Source: Perognathus longimembris pacificus (Eukaryota; Chordata; Mammalia; Rodentia; Heteromyidae). From it: 64,000 bases of DNA. The stretch covers positions 91,907,880 through 91,971,879 of the forward strand of contig NC_063162.1 in NCBI RefSeq assembly GCF_023159225.1. The letters run 5' to 3'. The first letter of the stretch is position 1. Every line of letters starts with the position of its first letter. This document shows, in pieces, positions 49,843-61,203 of this stretch. A model generated the notes under the pieces. That model searched no databases, was not told the DNA's origin, and worked only from the letters and a program-made list of their open reading frames with translations. Made by a program: the position numbers and the translations under genes.

Positions 49843-50075
49843 CAGGCACTGAAGAACGAAATCAGTGCCTGGGTGCTGTCCCTGAGCTTTTTTGCCTCAA
49901 GATTGGTGCTCTATCATTTGAGCCACAGCTCCACTTCTGGCTTTTGGTGGTTAATTGAAGGTAAGATTTTCATGGACTTTGCTGTCTGGTCTGGCTTTGA
50001 ACTTCAACTTTCAGACAGACCTCAGCCTGCTGAAGTAGCTAAGATTATACGCATGAGCCACTGGTGCCTGGCTAG
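49843..50075 (-). mobile_element. B1/ID-like composite SINE
   Basis: 'ggtgctgtccctgagc' through 'agtagctaagattatac' and 'gagccactggtgcctggct'; (GT)n on the tail side. Confidence 0.84.
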
Positions 50076-50143
50076 GATTTCTTTTTTACTAAGTAATTGC
50101 AAACAGTATTGGAAGTACCTGTGCAGGTCAAACCTGAGGGAAG

Positions 50144-50335
50144 GGGGCTGGGATGTAGCTCAGTGGCAAGTGCCTAGCAAGTGCAGAGTCCTGGGTTTGA
50201 GCCTCAGTACCAAAAAACAAAAGGGCTGGGATGTAGCTCAGTGGCAAAGCACTTGCCTAGCAAGTTCAACATCCTGGGTTCGATGCCCAGTACCAAAAAA
50301 GAAAAGACAAAAAAAAATACAGTTAAAAAAAAACA
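50144..50335 (+). mobile_element. two ID elements in tandem
   Basis: Two monomers, each starting 'gggctgggatgtagctcagtgg' in form, with 'cctagcaag' and 'gtaccaaaaaa'. The first spans about 50144-50220 and lacks a few bases in its middle; the second spans about 50224-50335 and is complete. These are typical rodent ID sequences, distinct from the dimeric SINE. Confidence 0.85.
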
Positions 50336-50515
50336 AACAAAACAAACCTGAGGGAATTCTGTGGTAGTTGGAAGAAGAAATTATCTCTAACCTTCTATTT
50401 AGATCCAATTACTATCAATTTTTCCTGTAATAAAAGAGATCAGAAGCCCAGATTTATCTGCTTAGTAAAGAAATATGGCATAAAGTGGTTGTTCAGATTG
50501 TTTTTCTTATCTTAC

Positions 50516-50582
50516 CTTCCTCTAACTTTGCTGACATCATCCGCCCAATCACTACAAGGTCCTCTACTGTTACTTTCTGGGT
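50516..50582 (-). CDS. candidate unassigned 67-nt exon upstream of the Hdac9 43207 exon
   Basis: The minus strand shows a good acceptor ('gtttttcttgacag'), 67 bases, and a good donor ('gaggaag|gtaagataag'). In frame from its first base it encodes TQKVTVEDLVVIGRMMSAKL then EE. Its last base plus the GC opening the 43207 exon makes Gly, giving [10 protein letters not shown], so it splices in frame to the real Hdac9 exon. A second frame is open too. I do not recognise the peptide in canonical HDAC9. The normal upstream exon ends one base into a Cys codon, so simple inclusion as a cassette would put the Hdac9 exon out of frame and reach TGA there. It could be an alternative first exon (two in-frame ATGs lie inside), a poison exon, or chance. 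Confidence 0.35.
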
Positions 50583-50943
50583 CTGTCAAGAAAAACTTTA
50601 AGTTGATGACCAAAAATGAAATGGGAAATTTCCATCCTCACACTAACACTCATTAGAGGTAGTAGAATGAAGTTTAGTAACACAACATTATTTTTTATTT
50701 TTACCAGTGCTTCTTCATTTTTATTTAAGAATATTTTAAATTGATCAGATGCACCCCTTCATTATTCTCCCTACAGCACTCGATTTTTCAGAACAGTTTC
50801 AACACATTTCATTGTTCTGTTTTCATACAGGAATGTAAAGTGCATATTCACTCTGTCTCCTTTCCTTCTCTCACTCCTCTGGGACCCACCCCTGGATAGG
50901 ACCTGTTGACATTCCTGTCATTCATATTTCAAAATCTATATAA

Positions 50944-51129
50944 GGGCTGGGACTATGACCTAGTGGTAGAGTGCTTGCCCCTTATACATGAAGCCCTGCG
51001 TTTGATTCCTCAGGATCACATATATAAAAAAAATCCAGAAGTGGCACTGTGGCTCAAGTGGTAGAATGCTAGTCTTGAGAAAAAAGAAGCCAGGGACAGT
51101 GCTCAGGCCCTGAGTTCAAGCCCCAGGAC

Positions 51130-51135
<6 letters not shown>
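50944..51135 (+). mobile_element. dimeric ID-like SINE whose tail grew into a purine tract
   Basis: Starts 'agggctgggactatgacc' and ends 'ccccaggactggaag', running without a break into (GAAA)n at 51132. Confidence 0.88.
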
Positions 51136-51188
<53 letters not shown>

Positions 51189-51190
51189 AG

Positions 51191-51221
<31 letters not shown>

Positions 51222-51469
51222 AGAGAAGGAAAGGAAGGAAGGAAGGAAGGAAGGAAGGAAGGAAGGAAGGAGGAAGGAAGGAAGAAGGAAGGAAGGAAGG
51301 AAGAAAGGAGGGAAGGAGGGACGGAGGGAAGGAGGGAGGGAGGGAAGGAAAGAAGGAAGGAAGGAAGGAAGGAGGGAAGAAAGAAAGAAAGAAAGAAAGA
51401 AGAAAGAAGAAAGAAAGAAAAGAAAGAAGGAAGGAAGGAAGGAAGGAAGAAAGAAAGAAAGAAGAAGAA

Positions 51470-51521
<52 letters not shown>

Positions 51522-51627
51522 GAGGGAAGGAGGGACGGAGGGAAGGAGGGAGGGAGGGAAGGAAAGAAGGAAGGAAGGAAGGAAGGAAGGAAGGAAGGAA
51601 GGAAGGAAGGAAGGAAGGAAAGAAAGT
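51132..51627. repeat. 500-base polypurine (GAAA)n/(GGAA)n
   Basis: Purine-only apart from two C bases in 'acgg'. Continuous with the A-rich tail of the SINE at 50944. Contains an internal duplication (see findings). Confidence 0.98.
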
Positions 51628-51671
51628 CTATTTTAATTGCTCAAAGGAAAAGGAGTCTCACTGGGGTATTT

Positions 51672-51673
<2 letters not shown>

Positions 51674-51714
<41 letters not shown>
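51674..51714. repeat. (GT)n
   Basis: Perfect run about 45 bases after the polypurine tract. Confidence 0.97.
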
Positions 51715-51716
<2 letters not shown>

Positions 51717-53334
51717 CTGACTGACCTTCTATTACTCTCTTTTTCCATGCCCTATCCCTATTATTCAATAGCTTTCAGTGACTTTTGTTCTGTTCTTAAT
51801 GCACTGATGCATTGTATTTTGATTTCACCCTCTGTCACCTTGTTTTTTACTCTTTCATCTCCCTAATGCACCCAAACATAAATATCTTATCTCCTCTTTT
51901 ACTTTAAATATGTTTGTGAACATATATGTACTTATGCATATATTTATCTCAAATCTTTTCTACAAATAAGAGAAGACATGTAACTGTCTCTTTTAAAACA
52001 TGACACTTGGTTGCTTATGCTAATTTCTGCTGTTTTTGTGCTCCTTTCTTCTTTGGCTACAAAGTCTCCATATCAGTTTGCCCACTTACTAACAGGTTAA
52101 TTTCATGGAGGCCTGAAAGGTTTGAGAAGATTTCACTTGCAAATTCAAAACTGTAAGGATAAAAAGAGTCTCATACTTTTGCTCTCACTTTAATTTGAAC
52201 TTTAATTTCACATGTCCACTGGCATATTTGTCTATAGTTATACCCAGAAAGGATGTTTCTGTTTTGGGTTTTTTTTTTGAAGAAAGTAAATGCAGTGAAG
52301 TCTTATTACACAGACTATAGCCATTGTGTTCCTTAACCTCCCTGGCTGTTAAGTTACTCTGTCATGGTTTAGAAAAATATAGTCCAACTCCATTTGAGAG
52401 AGAAGTTTGGGCAGCATGTGGCGGTCTCATGTACAGCCAGGCTCTCCAGCAGGACTTCAAAGCCGAATCTGATTGTTGCAGATGGGAGGAATGCTTTCCA
52501 CAGAAATACCTTTTTAAGACTCATGGTGCTGTAATTCATATGGTAGGCACTTGTGATTCATTCCTGATGATGTTGGGATCATTTAACTCACAAAACCATT
52601 GTCGCTACTATAAAATCCCTTTCATCTGTAGCCAAAAAGGTTTATTTCATGCAAATGAAAAAATTTCATTAAAGTATCACCTTAATAATGGGCAAAGATA
52701 TATATTTTTTTCTGGTCATGTTTAAAATGTAAATTTATGAACGTATTCTGAAGATTCATTTCATGTTAAGATCTTTACGTATTTGATGTCCCAGGACTTT
52801 TTCCAAGTTCGTTGAAACCGGAAATCAATTTTAGAAGAAATATGGAGATTATTATCATTAAATCTTTCAGTCGGCTTATTCTAAGCTGCTTTGTAAATGA
52901 TGCATATGTTTTAAGGAAGGTACTTTCAACCACAGTAAAAATCTTTCTACTCCTCAGTGATGTTTTGTGATGTAAGTTTATATTCTCAACACATTTTGGG
53001 AGGAAATGAATATTTGCTTTGTATTCCAAACAAAGTCTGAAATACTGGAATGATTCACTGTCATTAGTTTTAAAAAATAAAATGCACCCTGAAATATCCT
53101 AAGAAGAAAAATCATAAGAGACTGGCCTTAAAAATAACTATATATCAATCAATTGGTAAACCAACTGCAAATAATTTACTAAAAACCTACAATGTTTCAG
53201 AGTTTTATATGCTTAGATAGTATATATTTCTGATGAACAGGTGATAATACAAATTCTGTTACCCTCAATTGTCATATGCCCATTATTTATAATATTATTT
53301 CATGGATTTGAAATGAATGCCTAATCATAACAAG

Positions 53335-53400
53335 CTAATAAAAATGCTAAACACAGTGCATGGAACAAACTCTAGCATATAACAAATTCTTGATGTTTTT
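53335..53400 (+). mobile_element. MIR/L2-like 3' fragment
   Basis: 'taaacacagtgcatggaac' and 'agcatataacaaattc' follow the same 3'-end pattern. Confidence 0.35.
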
Positions 53401-53447
53401 TGATTTATGAGTTTAAGATGAAGAATTTCAAGATTATATTTTTCAGT

Positions 53448-53492
53448 TCTTTCTCTCCTCTGTCTCTGTCTGTCTCTGTCTGTCTCCCTCTT
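53448..53492. repeat. (CTGTCT)n
   Basis: Short pyrimidine run at the tail side of the SINE at 53505. Confidence 0.85.
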
Positions 53493-53504
53493 GGTGTATG
53501 TATA

Positions 53505-53686
53505 TGTGTTGATATTGAGACTTGACCTAAGGGCAAAGCACTGTCTTGTAGCTTTATTCACTCAAAGTTGGCTATTCTTGGGCCATTTTTGGTGACTGGT
53601 TAGACATAAGAATCTCACAGGCTTTCTTACCTTGACTGACTCCTGAGTAAGGAGGATTACAGAGGCGAGCCACCAGTGCCCAACTC
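53505..53686 (-). mobile_element. composite SINE, partly deleted
   Basis: 'gatattgagacttgacc' through 'gaggattacagaggcgagcc'. Confidence 0.72.
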
Positions 53687-55057
53687 AATTCTTGCATTTT
53701 TAGGCTGAGTAAATGAAGACCCACAAAGATGAATGCTCAAGAGAAATAGTTAACAGCACAACTGGAATATTAAAACCCAAATCTCTGGGGAGGTGCATTC
53801 CCACTACCCTAATGGTCATCTTATAAATGCTAACATTATTCATATATTCAGGTGCAGTTTCCAGCTCAAAAAGGGCTACTGTAAAAGGGATGCTTTAAAA
53901 AATTAAATAGTTGCTTTTCTGTGTTAAATGTAAACAAACAAGAAGCATATAAATTAAGTTACCCTTAAACTATGCAAGTGTAAAACCAGTGAGGGGAAAA
54001 TAATCTCTAGAAAATATTCAAAAGGATATTATAAGGCTAATTCCCTAACACCCCTTCACAAAATTGATTTTTGCCAAACTATAACTTCAACTTGATTTGC
54101 CAATTGCTTGTTTTTTTACTGCTGTTTTCAATAACACATCAAACACATGGTATCGATTCTCTCATCAATGTTCATGAATAATTGGCCATGTGGAAAGGAA
54201 TAGGAGCAGATCAGACTCATGCTAAGTATGATGATCCCAATATAGTAATTAGTATTGCTCGAACGCCCTCTGTATTTCCTGAACACATTTCTAATAACTG
54301 TCAAGGAAATACAAGCTATAGTTTGGGCTTCTAAGGAACTGAAACTTTAGAAGACATGTACACTGAAAAAAATGCCACCTAACAGAAAGATAACTGTTAC
54401 AAACAAAGTGGTATAACGGTTAAAGATGTGGAATATACATCTGCTTAGAAGAGATTCAGAGGATGATGGAAGATATAGACTTGAATATTTATGTCGATAT
54501 ATGTAAACTTTTGCTTCAGCTCCTCATTTCTGACATAAGAATAGTAACCTTGGTTAGTTTACCTGACATAACATATGTAAAACATAGTCACTTAGCTCCG
54601 GGCACATGGGGAGTATCGATGACTATCATTGTCTCATCACAGCATATTGCCACTGGTTGTGTTTATAAAACTTTATTAAGTAGACAATATCCTCTAAATT
54701 TCATAATTATTTTAACTTATTTTGTTTTACTTTTTAGTAAATCTAGCTCTAGAATCACTCAATTCTATCAACACAGGACCTACATTGTAGTTACTGAAGC
54801 ATAAAACGAAGAACACTAATCATACTCTTTCAACTTCATTTCACACAAAAAAATTGCCAAGAATTGGTTAATATTTTCAAGTCCAAACTGTAGTTTGGTC
54901 AAAGTTGTTGCTCAATACATCTTGTTGAAAGAATTGGTGGATGTGGAATGAACTTATTTACATGACTCCATTTCTAATGGGTACTTCAGTATCACGAATC
55001 TCAGTCTAATTTCTAGTGGCACCTGTCCTTGTGTTCCTCCTCCTCTGCCTCTTCTAT

Positions 55058-55298
55058 GCCTGTTCTGAGGCTTGAACTCAGGGCATGGGCACTGTCCCTG
55101 AGCTTTTGTTCTCAAGGCTAATGTTCTACCATTTGAGCCACAGCTTATTTCTGTCTGTCTTTCACTCTCTCTTTTGGGGTGTTTAGTTGGAGCTAAGAAT
55201 CTCACAGCCTTTTCTGCCCAGTCTGTCTTCAAACTGGGATCCTTAAATCTCAGCCTCCTGAGTAGCTAGGATTACAGGTGCCCACTGGTGCCCAATTA
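55058..55298 (-). mobile_element. B1/ID-like composite SINE
   Basis: 'tgaggcttgaactcagggc' through 'gagtagctaggattacaggt'. Confidence 0.85.
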
Positions 55299-55935
55299 CT
55301 CTCCTCCTTTTTGAATATGGGCAGCATCTGTCAATGTAGTAGTGGTTCTATGAGTAGCAAATATATTTTTCAACTGAGTTTAAGCAAATCAAAATGGAAG
55401 GTGGAAGAAGTATCTAGTCACACTAGCAACCCATTTGCACACGGAGTTCCCCAATGGAAGAGGAAGTTAGAGAGACCTGAAGCATTAGAAATACTTGATG
55501 CATCACTGTTGGTTTGAACACTGAAGACAAGTGAAAGGAATTCGGTTGTTTCTAACTACCTAGCAATTGGTCCTCTTAGGAGGACAGTTGTAAGAATTTA
55601 AATTTTACACAGCAATCTGAAAGAGTTTAGAAATCAGTATTCCTCTAGGCTTTCAGATGAAAGACCCAATCTGTCCAAAGCTCCATGAACCATTTGTGAA
55701 ACCTGAGCCCAAGAACCTGAGTCTTGAGGTAAAAACCAGCAGTGCTGAAAACTACTAAACTTTCTTAATTCCCTTTGTATATTAGTGACCTAACATAAAA
55801 TAGTATAATTATTCAGTTTGTGAAATCATTTGGGAAAGTTACCATAATAAGTACAATTACAAGATTTAGTGATTCTAAAATGTTTATAACATTAAATTGT
55901 ACAAGTCTTAAACTTTGTATGCATGTGTGTAATAT

Positions 55936-55958
55936 ACTATATATATATATATATATTA
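55936..55958. repeat. (AT)n
   Basis: Short dinucleotide run. Confidence 0.9.
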
Positions 55959-55982
55959 CTTAATTATATTTTCTAGTAGTGA

Positions 55983-56098
55983 AGATTAAATCCAGGGCCT
56001 CATACTTGCTAACAAAACACTAGGTCTGGACACATTGCTCAATGGTACAGTGTCTGTCTAGAAAACACTTTACCCCTTGAGCTAAGCCCCTAGACCAA
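55983..56098 (-). mobile_element. ID-type element with a nested inverted piece
   Basis: Ends match a minus-strand ID element ('agggcctcatacttgct' ... 'ccttgagctaagcccc'), with a plus-strand-like 'attgctcaatggtacagtg' between. Diverged. Confidence 0.45.
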
Positions 56099-56179
56099 GG
56101 CATTTCTTTCATTTGATTCTGGTGTTGACTTCAAGAGGAACTACAGAAAATATTGTATCTAATTTTCTGCCACGAAGTC

Positions 56180-56290
56180 AAGAGTTAAAGCTGTTGAATA
56201 ACTTTGCTAGTGTTATACAAATAGTACTAGGGTCAGGGCTTACTTTATTCTGATTTTAAAGTAAGACTTGTTAACCAATGAACATAGTGT
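56180..56290 (+). mobile_element. MIR-like fragment
   Basis: 'agctgttgaataactttgc' and 'tagtactagggtcagggc' resemble the MIR 3' part. Confidence 0.4.
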
Positions 56291-57214
56291 CTCTTAAAAA
56301 TAAGTGAGAAGAGGCTCCAAATGTTTCAAAGGAAACTTCAATTATTCTTACAATTTCAGTTATTCTTACTATTTTTCACTTAGGAGCCAAGGGTCTGGAT
56401 GCTTAAGGCAAACACTTTCGAATAATGAAGCTTATTCAGTGTGGTTTGGTAATGGGGATAATGAATGAGGGAGAATAATGGAGGAGTGCGTCTGATTAAG
56501 GTACATTGTAAGCATATGTGGACATGTCAGAATATAATCTTGTATAACTACTTGATGCTAATAAAAATGTGATGGAAAAGGACAGAAATCCTGACAATGC
56601 ATGTGCAAATTAATTGTTGTATTGGGGGCAAGTGGTTTGATGAGAAAACATATAATTCTAACAGTTTTCAATTATGATGAGACAAAGCAAATCTAGTCAG
56701 TGCTGCTCATTCCTTCCTCACTCCAAACCGAAGCCAAGATGTAAATGTTCTTGGAAAAAACACCACCACCGAATCACTCCTTGATGAATATGAGTTCAGG
56801 AAGATTAGGTGACTATTCTAAGTCAGAGTCATGAAGAACTGTGAACTCTTCTAAAAAACAAAGGAATTTTTTTTAAATAGAGATACTATCAGTCTTAGAT
56901 GATCAGATGCTGCCAAGCTTTTCTAACAAATGTTGGTTCTTTTTAGTGAGATTGTAGATGATTATCACAGTGTGCCAAGGAAAAATCTTGACCTCAAGAT
57001 AAGAAAGTGCTAGCAAGAAACCACTAGACTCCTATCATCAGAGAAGAGTAAGCCCAACACACCAATAACTTGGTACCATCTTCTGCCTTAACCACATTCA
57101 CTCTGAACTCAGAATAATTTATAGTCTGTAAATACTGCACTCCAATGGTAGTCAAGAGATCTGAGCTATGCATATATTTTCTTATATCTTATTACAAATA
57201 TGCAATATATTTGC

Positions 57215-57218
57215 ATTA

Positions 57219-57257
<39 letters not shown>
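57215..57257. repeat. (AT)n
   Basis: Nearly perfect dinucleotide run. Confidence 0.95.
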
Positions 57258-57259
<2 letters not shown>

Positions 57260-57504
57260 TCTCCCAATCATTTTTTCCCTCTACAGTTCTTAATTTGTCA
57301 GACTACTCCATGCTTTAACTTCCAAGGTACAGAACCATTTTCACCTATCTGTATGTATCTAGTACTTAGTGCAGTGCTGGAAAATGTCAGTAAATGTTAA
57401 CTGAATTACTGAGGAATAACTAGTTGAGAAGATGAAAGCAGACTTTATAGATCTAGCTGTCTGAGCAGTAAGATTGAATATACTAATGGAATTCACCACC
57501 TGGG

Positions 57505-57690
57505 AAGTTCTATGCTAAATATTTTGTACTTTATTGAATGCTTAAATATATGCAAAAAGGAAGTCATTTCTTTCTTGTTTTATGGATGAAAACACAGACA
57601 AGTTAAATACACTGCTGGAAATCAACGCACTGAGGTAGGATTTACCATCTATGACTCTGAAGTCCATGTTCTTAAATACTAATGCCAAAC
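57505..57690 (+). mobile_element. MIR
   Basis: 'ttctatgctaaatattttg', 'ttgttttatggatgaaaac', then 'actctgaagtccatgttct'. Confidence 0.7.
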
Positions 57691-58275
57691 TTTTTTGATT
57701 CAAGGCTTATGGTTATACTACTGGATGACAATTTTTGGAGGAAAGCACATTTTAGAAAAAGCAAGCAAAGAAAATCATGAGAAATGATATGTTTTTATGA
57801 TGTGTTTTTCATAAAATAGCTCTTTGCCTTTCTTCTTTTTTTCTTATATTATTTTACTTAAGTTTAGCCCATTTTTTGAACTATGGGAGATTTTACAAGG
57901 GGGCTACAATTTAACATGCCTATATTAGTTTTCATTGCTTCTTGTTCAGAGTTACCCCTTCCATCATTCTCCTCCCTTGCCCTTGACTCCTTTCACATAT
58001 CTTTCATGATGTTTTTAAAAGATGAAGTGGGAACAGAAGTAGACTGTCTTTCCCAAATATTCAGAATGGAAGATGAGGGTTAAAGAGTATATTAGGAAGA
58101 AGTTCAATCCAATGAAATATAATAGGCCAGAATGAAAAAGTCGAGCCCTTCTTATCTCTGTTAGATGCTATAAAACCTATAAGGTATATCACTGATTTTT
58201 GTTGCATTGAGTGAAACTAAAATACCATTTAACCTTAACTCAGTAAAATAACTGCAGGAGATCAGTCATTTGCAG

Positions 58276-58392
58276 AAGATATTTGCAGAAGTGGTTCTAT
58301 GGCTCAAAGTGGTAGAGTGTTAGTCTTGGGCACAAAGAGGCTTAGGGGCAGTGCCCAGGCCCTGAGTTCAAGAGCTACAATTGACAAAAAGT
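58276..58392 (+). mobile_element. 3' half of a composite SINE
   Basis: 'atggctcaaagtggtagagt' and 'gtgcccaggccctgagttc'. Confidence 0.72.
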
Positions 58393-58413
58393 AATAATAA
58401 AAGAAGATGCTTG

Positions 58414-58632
58414 TTAACCAGGTGCTAGTAGCTCACTCCTATAATCCTAGGTAAACAGGAGACTGAGATCTTAAGATTTTAGTTTAAAGTCATCCCAGTA
58501 AGAAAAGTCCATGAAACTCATATTTGTAGCTAACCACCAACATGCTGGAAGAGGAGTTGTGGCTCAAGTGGTAGAGTGCAAGCCTTGAGTACAAAAGTTC
58601 AGGAACAATGCCCAGACCCTGACATTTAAAAA
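58414..58632 (+). mobile_element. B1/ID-like composite SINE
   Basis: 'ctataatcctaggtaaacag' and 'ggctcaagtggtagagtgc', in tandem with the fragment at 58276. Confidence 0.82.
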
Positions 58633-58949
58633 AAGGAAAAAACAAAAAAGGAAAAGAAGATAAATGTTGAGCACTTACCCTATGGCTCAGGAACTGTGTT
58701 GATGAGTGAAGATAGTCTATGATTCAAGCAAAGGTGGTCCCTATCACTACAATTTACAAACTAATATTATTAAACCAGGCACCAAGTTATATAGCTTAAT
58801 CACTTACTAAGGAAGTTAACTTGCCAAAGCATTTAGATCACGTAATGATAAAGCTGCCACAAAACAACAACAACCAAAGAAACAAACAAAAACCACCTGA
58901 GTCAATCTGAGTCCGTGAGCTACAGTGCCTGTCCTCAAAACCACTCAGC

Positions 58950-59815
58950 TCAGTGATAGGGAAGCTCTATGTTTAGTCTTTTGAGGAACCTCCATTCTGC
59001 TTTCCAGTGTGGTTGAACAAGTAGACATTCACACCAACAGTACATTTGCATTCCCATTTGGCCACATCCCTGCAGTATCTATTAATATTCGTTTTCTTGA
59101 TAATCTAAACCTAGCGCTCCCCTTGGCACAGCAACCCCACTTCTGGGCATTTACCCAAATAATCACAAACAAGGCCACACTAAAACTACCAGCACAACTA
59201 TGTTCACTGTAGCATTATTTACCATAGCTAGGAGATGGAACCAAACTAGATGTCCCTCAGTAGATCAAGCAAACATGGTATATGTACAAAATGGAATTCT
59301 ATGCTTCCATCAGAACAAATGACACCACTTCATTCATAAGGTAATGGAAAGACTTGGAAAAGATCATATTAAGTGAAGCAAGCCAGATCAACCGAAGAAA
59401 CATAGGCTCATGGTTTCTCTCATTTGTAATAATTAGTATATGCCTAGGATAGTCCTAACCGAGATTCACAATAGCCCAATAGCTATGTACATATGATCAC
59501 ATAAAATGATGCTAATCAAAATGATCTCCACAATATGAAAACAAGAGGTTGTTCTGTTTTTCTTTTTAGTATACTATTTGCAGTTATTTCTTTCGTCTTT
59601 CATTTTTTTTTTGTCCTCTGATTTATTCCTTGAGATAACAGGTTCTGATTTTGGTACCCTTTGTCTTGTATATAAATTTATCTCATTTTGGGGAAGAAAG
59701 GGGGAATCACCAAAATGGAGAGACAAAGGATAAACCAATGCAACAGCAATTCTTACTAGACACTATGTTGGAAATAAACTTTATAACTTGGGAGGAATCT
59801 AAGCTTGTATGTCAA
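58950..59815 (+). mobile_element. second 5'-inverted L1 fragment
   Basis: 58950 to about 59103 is L1 ORF2 on the minus strand (plus reads 'gaggaacctccattctgc', 'tggccacatccctgc'). From about 59104 the plus strand carries the next part of ORF2 ('ccacttctgggcatttaccc' through 'ggaattctatgcttccatc') and 3'UTR to about 59815. The two parts are adjacent in intact L1, so this is another twin-priming event, older than the first. No clear target repeat was found. Confidence 0.8.
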
Positions 59816-60832
59816 CTCCAGCCTTGCTTGAAGGAAAAGTTTGCGGTGGCACTCCTAAATCCAGCTCAGACATTGATGATAATGGCAAAATTGTTATTAA
59901 CAGTTGCTGTAAAGCTGATCCATTCTTTTCCTCTATTCCTCATAAGGCTTCATAACTAATCACTTTTTTTTCAGAATTGATATTTCAACCACTACATTGT
60001 ATTGACACTGCAATATACTGATCTCAAGTCACTAAAAGTGATTTGATCTTTTCTTTGAAAAAACAACAATAACAACAAAACTTCAGGCCTTAATCTCATT
60101 GTGTATATGTTGCATAAGCAGGTGATAATTCATGCCCTGCATGTTGAAGAATCATCAGCTAAATTCCAAGATTTTGTGCATGGCTGAAAACAAATTCTCT
60201 CTTGAAGGAACACAGGGAAATATGTCTCACTGCCAGAAACATTCCATGCTATTTCATTTCCCAAATGACCTAGGTTTTCATTTCAAGACCAAAATACCTG
60301 ATTTTAAAAGATAAATATCTACCCTCTAGGCAAAGCTGGTGATTTCTTATTTTTCCTGTCTTAAAAGGAGGTTCAGAAACCTTCCAAATTACAGGTTTCA
60401 AGCAACCATTTAATTTAGATTAAAGTAGACAGCAAGTGTATGTTAAATAGATATAAAATGTCTTTTATGTATTTGTCAAAGATTAAGAGTTCTATTATAC
60501 ATGGGCTTCTATTACACATTAGCTATTGCTGATTTTTAAAATAAATCATCATTTATTTGAAACACTTAAAGGACATCTGAAAAGGAAAGCAGAACATTTA
60601 GTGAACCTTCTGAAAACTCATAAGCCTATAAGCCCCATCTTCAACATCTTAGCAGAAAAATCTTCCATACCAAACAGGGCCAGAACCTGCCCTCCATAAT
60701 CTATACCCATGCTATTATTCAAATTGCCCATTTGGACAAAATAAAGTCTTCAAATAGTGGTAATTAAGGCAGTTTTTGTTCTGTGAAACTATTCCCTCCT
60801 GCCATTACAAACATCCTCAGATGATAAACCAG

Positions 60833-61120
60833 TCAAGGTCATGTCTATAATCCCAGCTTCTCAGCAAACAGAGGAATGAAGTTTGAGGATAGTCTCAGCA
60901 AGCAGGGATAGTACATGCCAATCAATCTAGCTACAGAGAGAATTGTAGGTAGAATATAGTTTGAGGCTGGCCCCACGCAAAAGCAAAAGACCCTACCTGT
61001 AAGACCACTAAGCCCAAAAATTAAAAAAAAATAAGGGCTATATGCATGGCTCAAGTCATAAAAGTTCTTGCTTAACAAGTACAAAGCCCCGAGTTCAAAC
61101 TCTATTAACACATCAAAAAA
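60833..61120 (+). mobile_element. B1 plus ID composite SINE
   Basis: 'tctataatcccagcttctc', a central B1-like arm, A run, and ID-like 'cgagttcaaactctatt'. Confidence 0.7.
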
Positions 61121-61146
61121 ATCCTCAGACAAAATAGAAACTCCCT

Positions 61147-61148
<2 letters not shown>

Positions 61149-61200
<52 letters not shown>
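61149..61200. repeat. (CA)n
   Basis: Perfect run of about 24 units, about 30 bases after a composite SINE. Confidence 0.97.

Positions 61201-61203
<3 letters not shown>

Noticed and set aside
50516..50582. Reading the 67-nt block as the canonical exon ending GGYKVTAK
   Set aside because: Only a loose G...AK resemblance; it ends in a different way and lacks the conserved GFDALEGH region.
51132..51627. Regular short repeats that could suggest a CRISPR or satellite array
   Set aside because: Tetranucleotide microsatellite without spacers, in a mammalian intron.
59651..59959. 102-codon plus-strand open frame
   Set aside because: Begins in L1 3'UTR and runs into unique sequence; no homology recognised.
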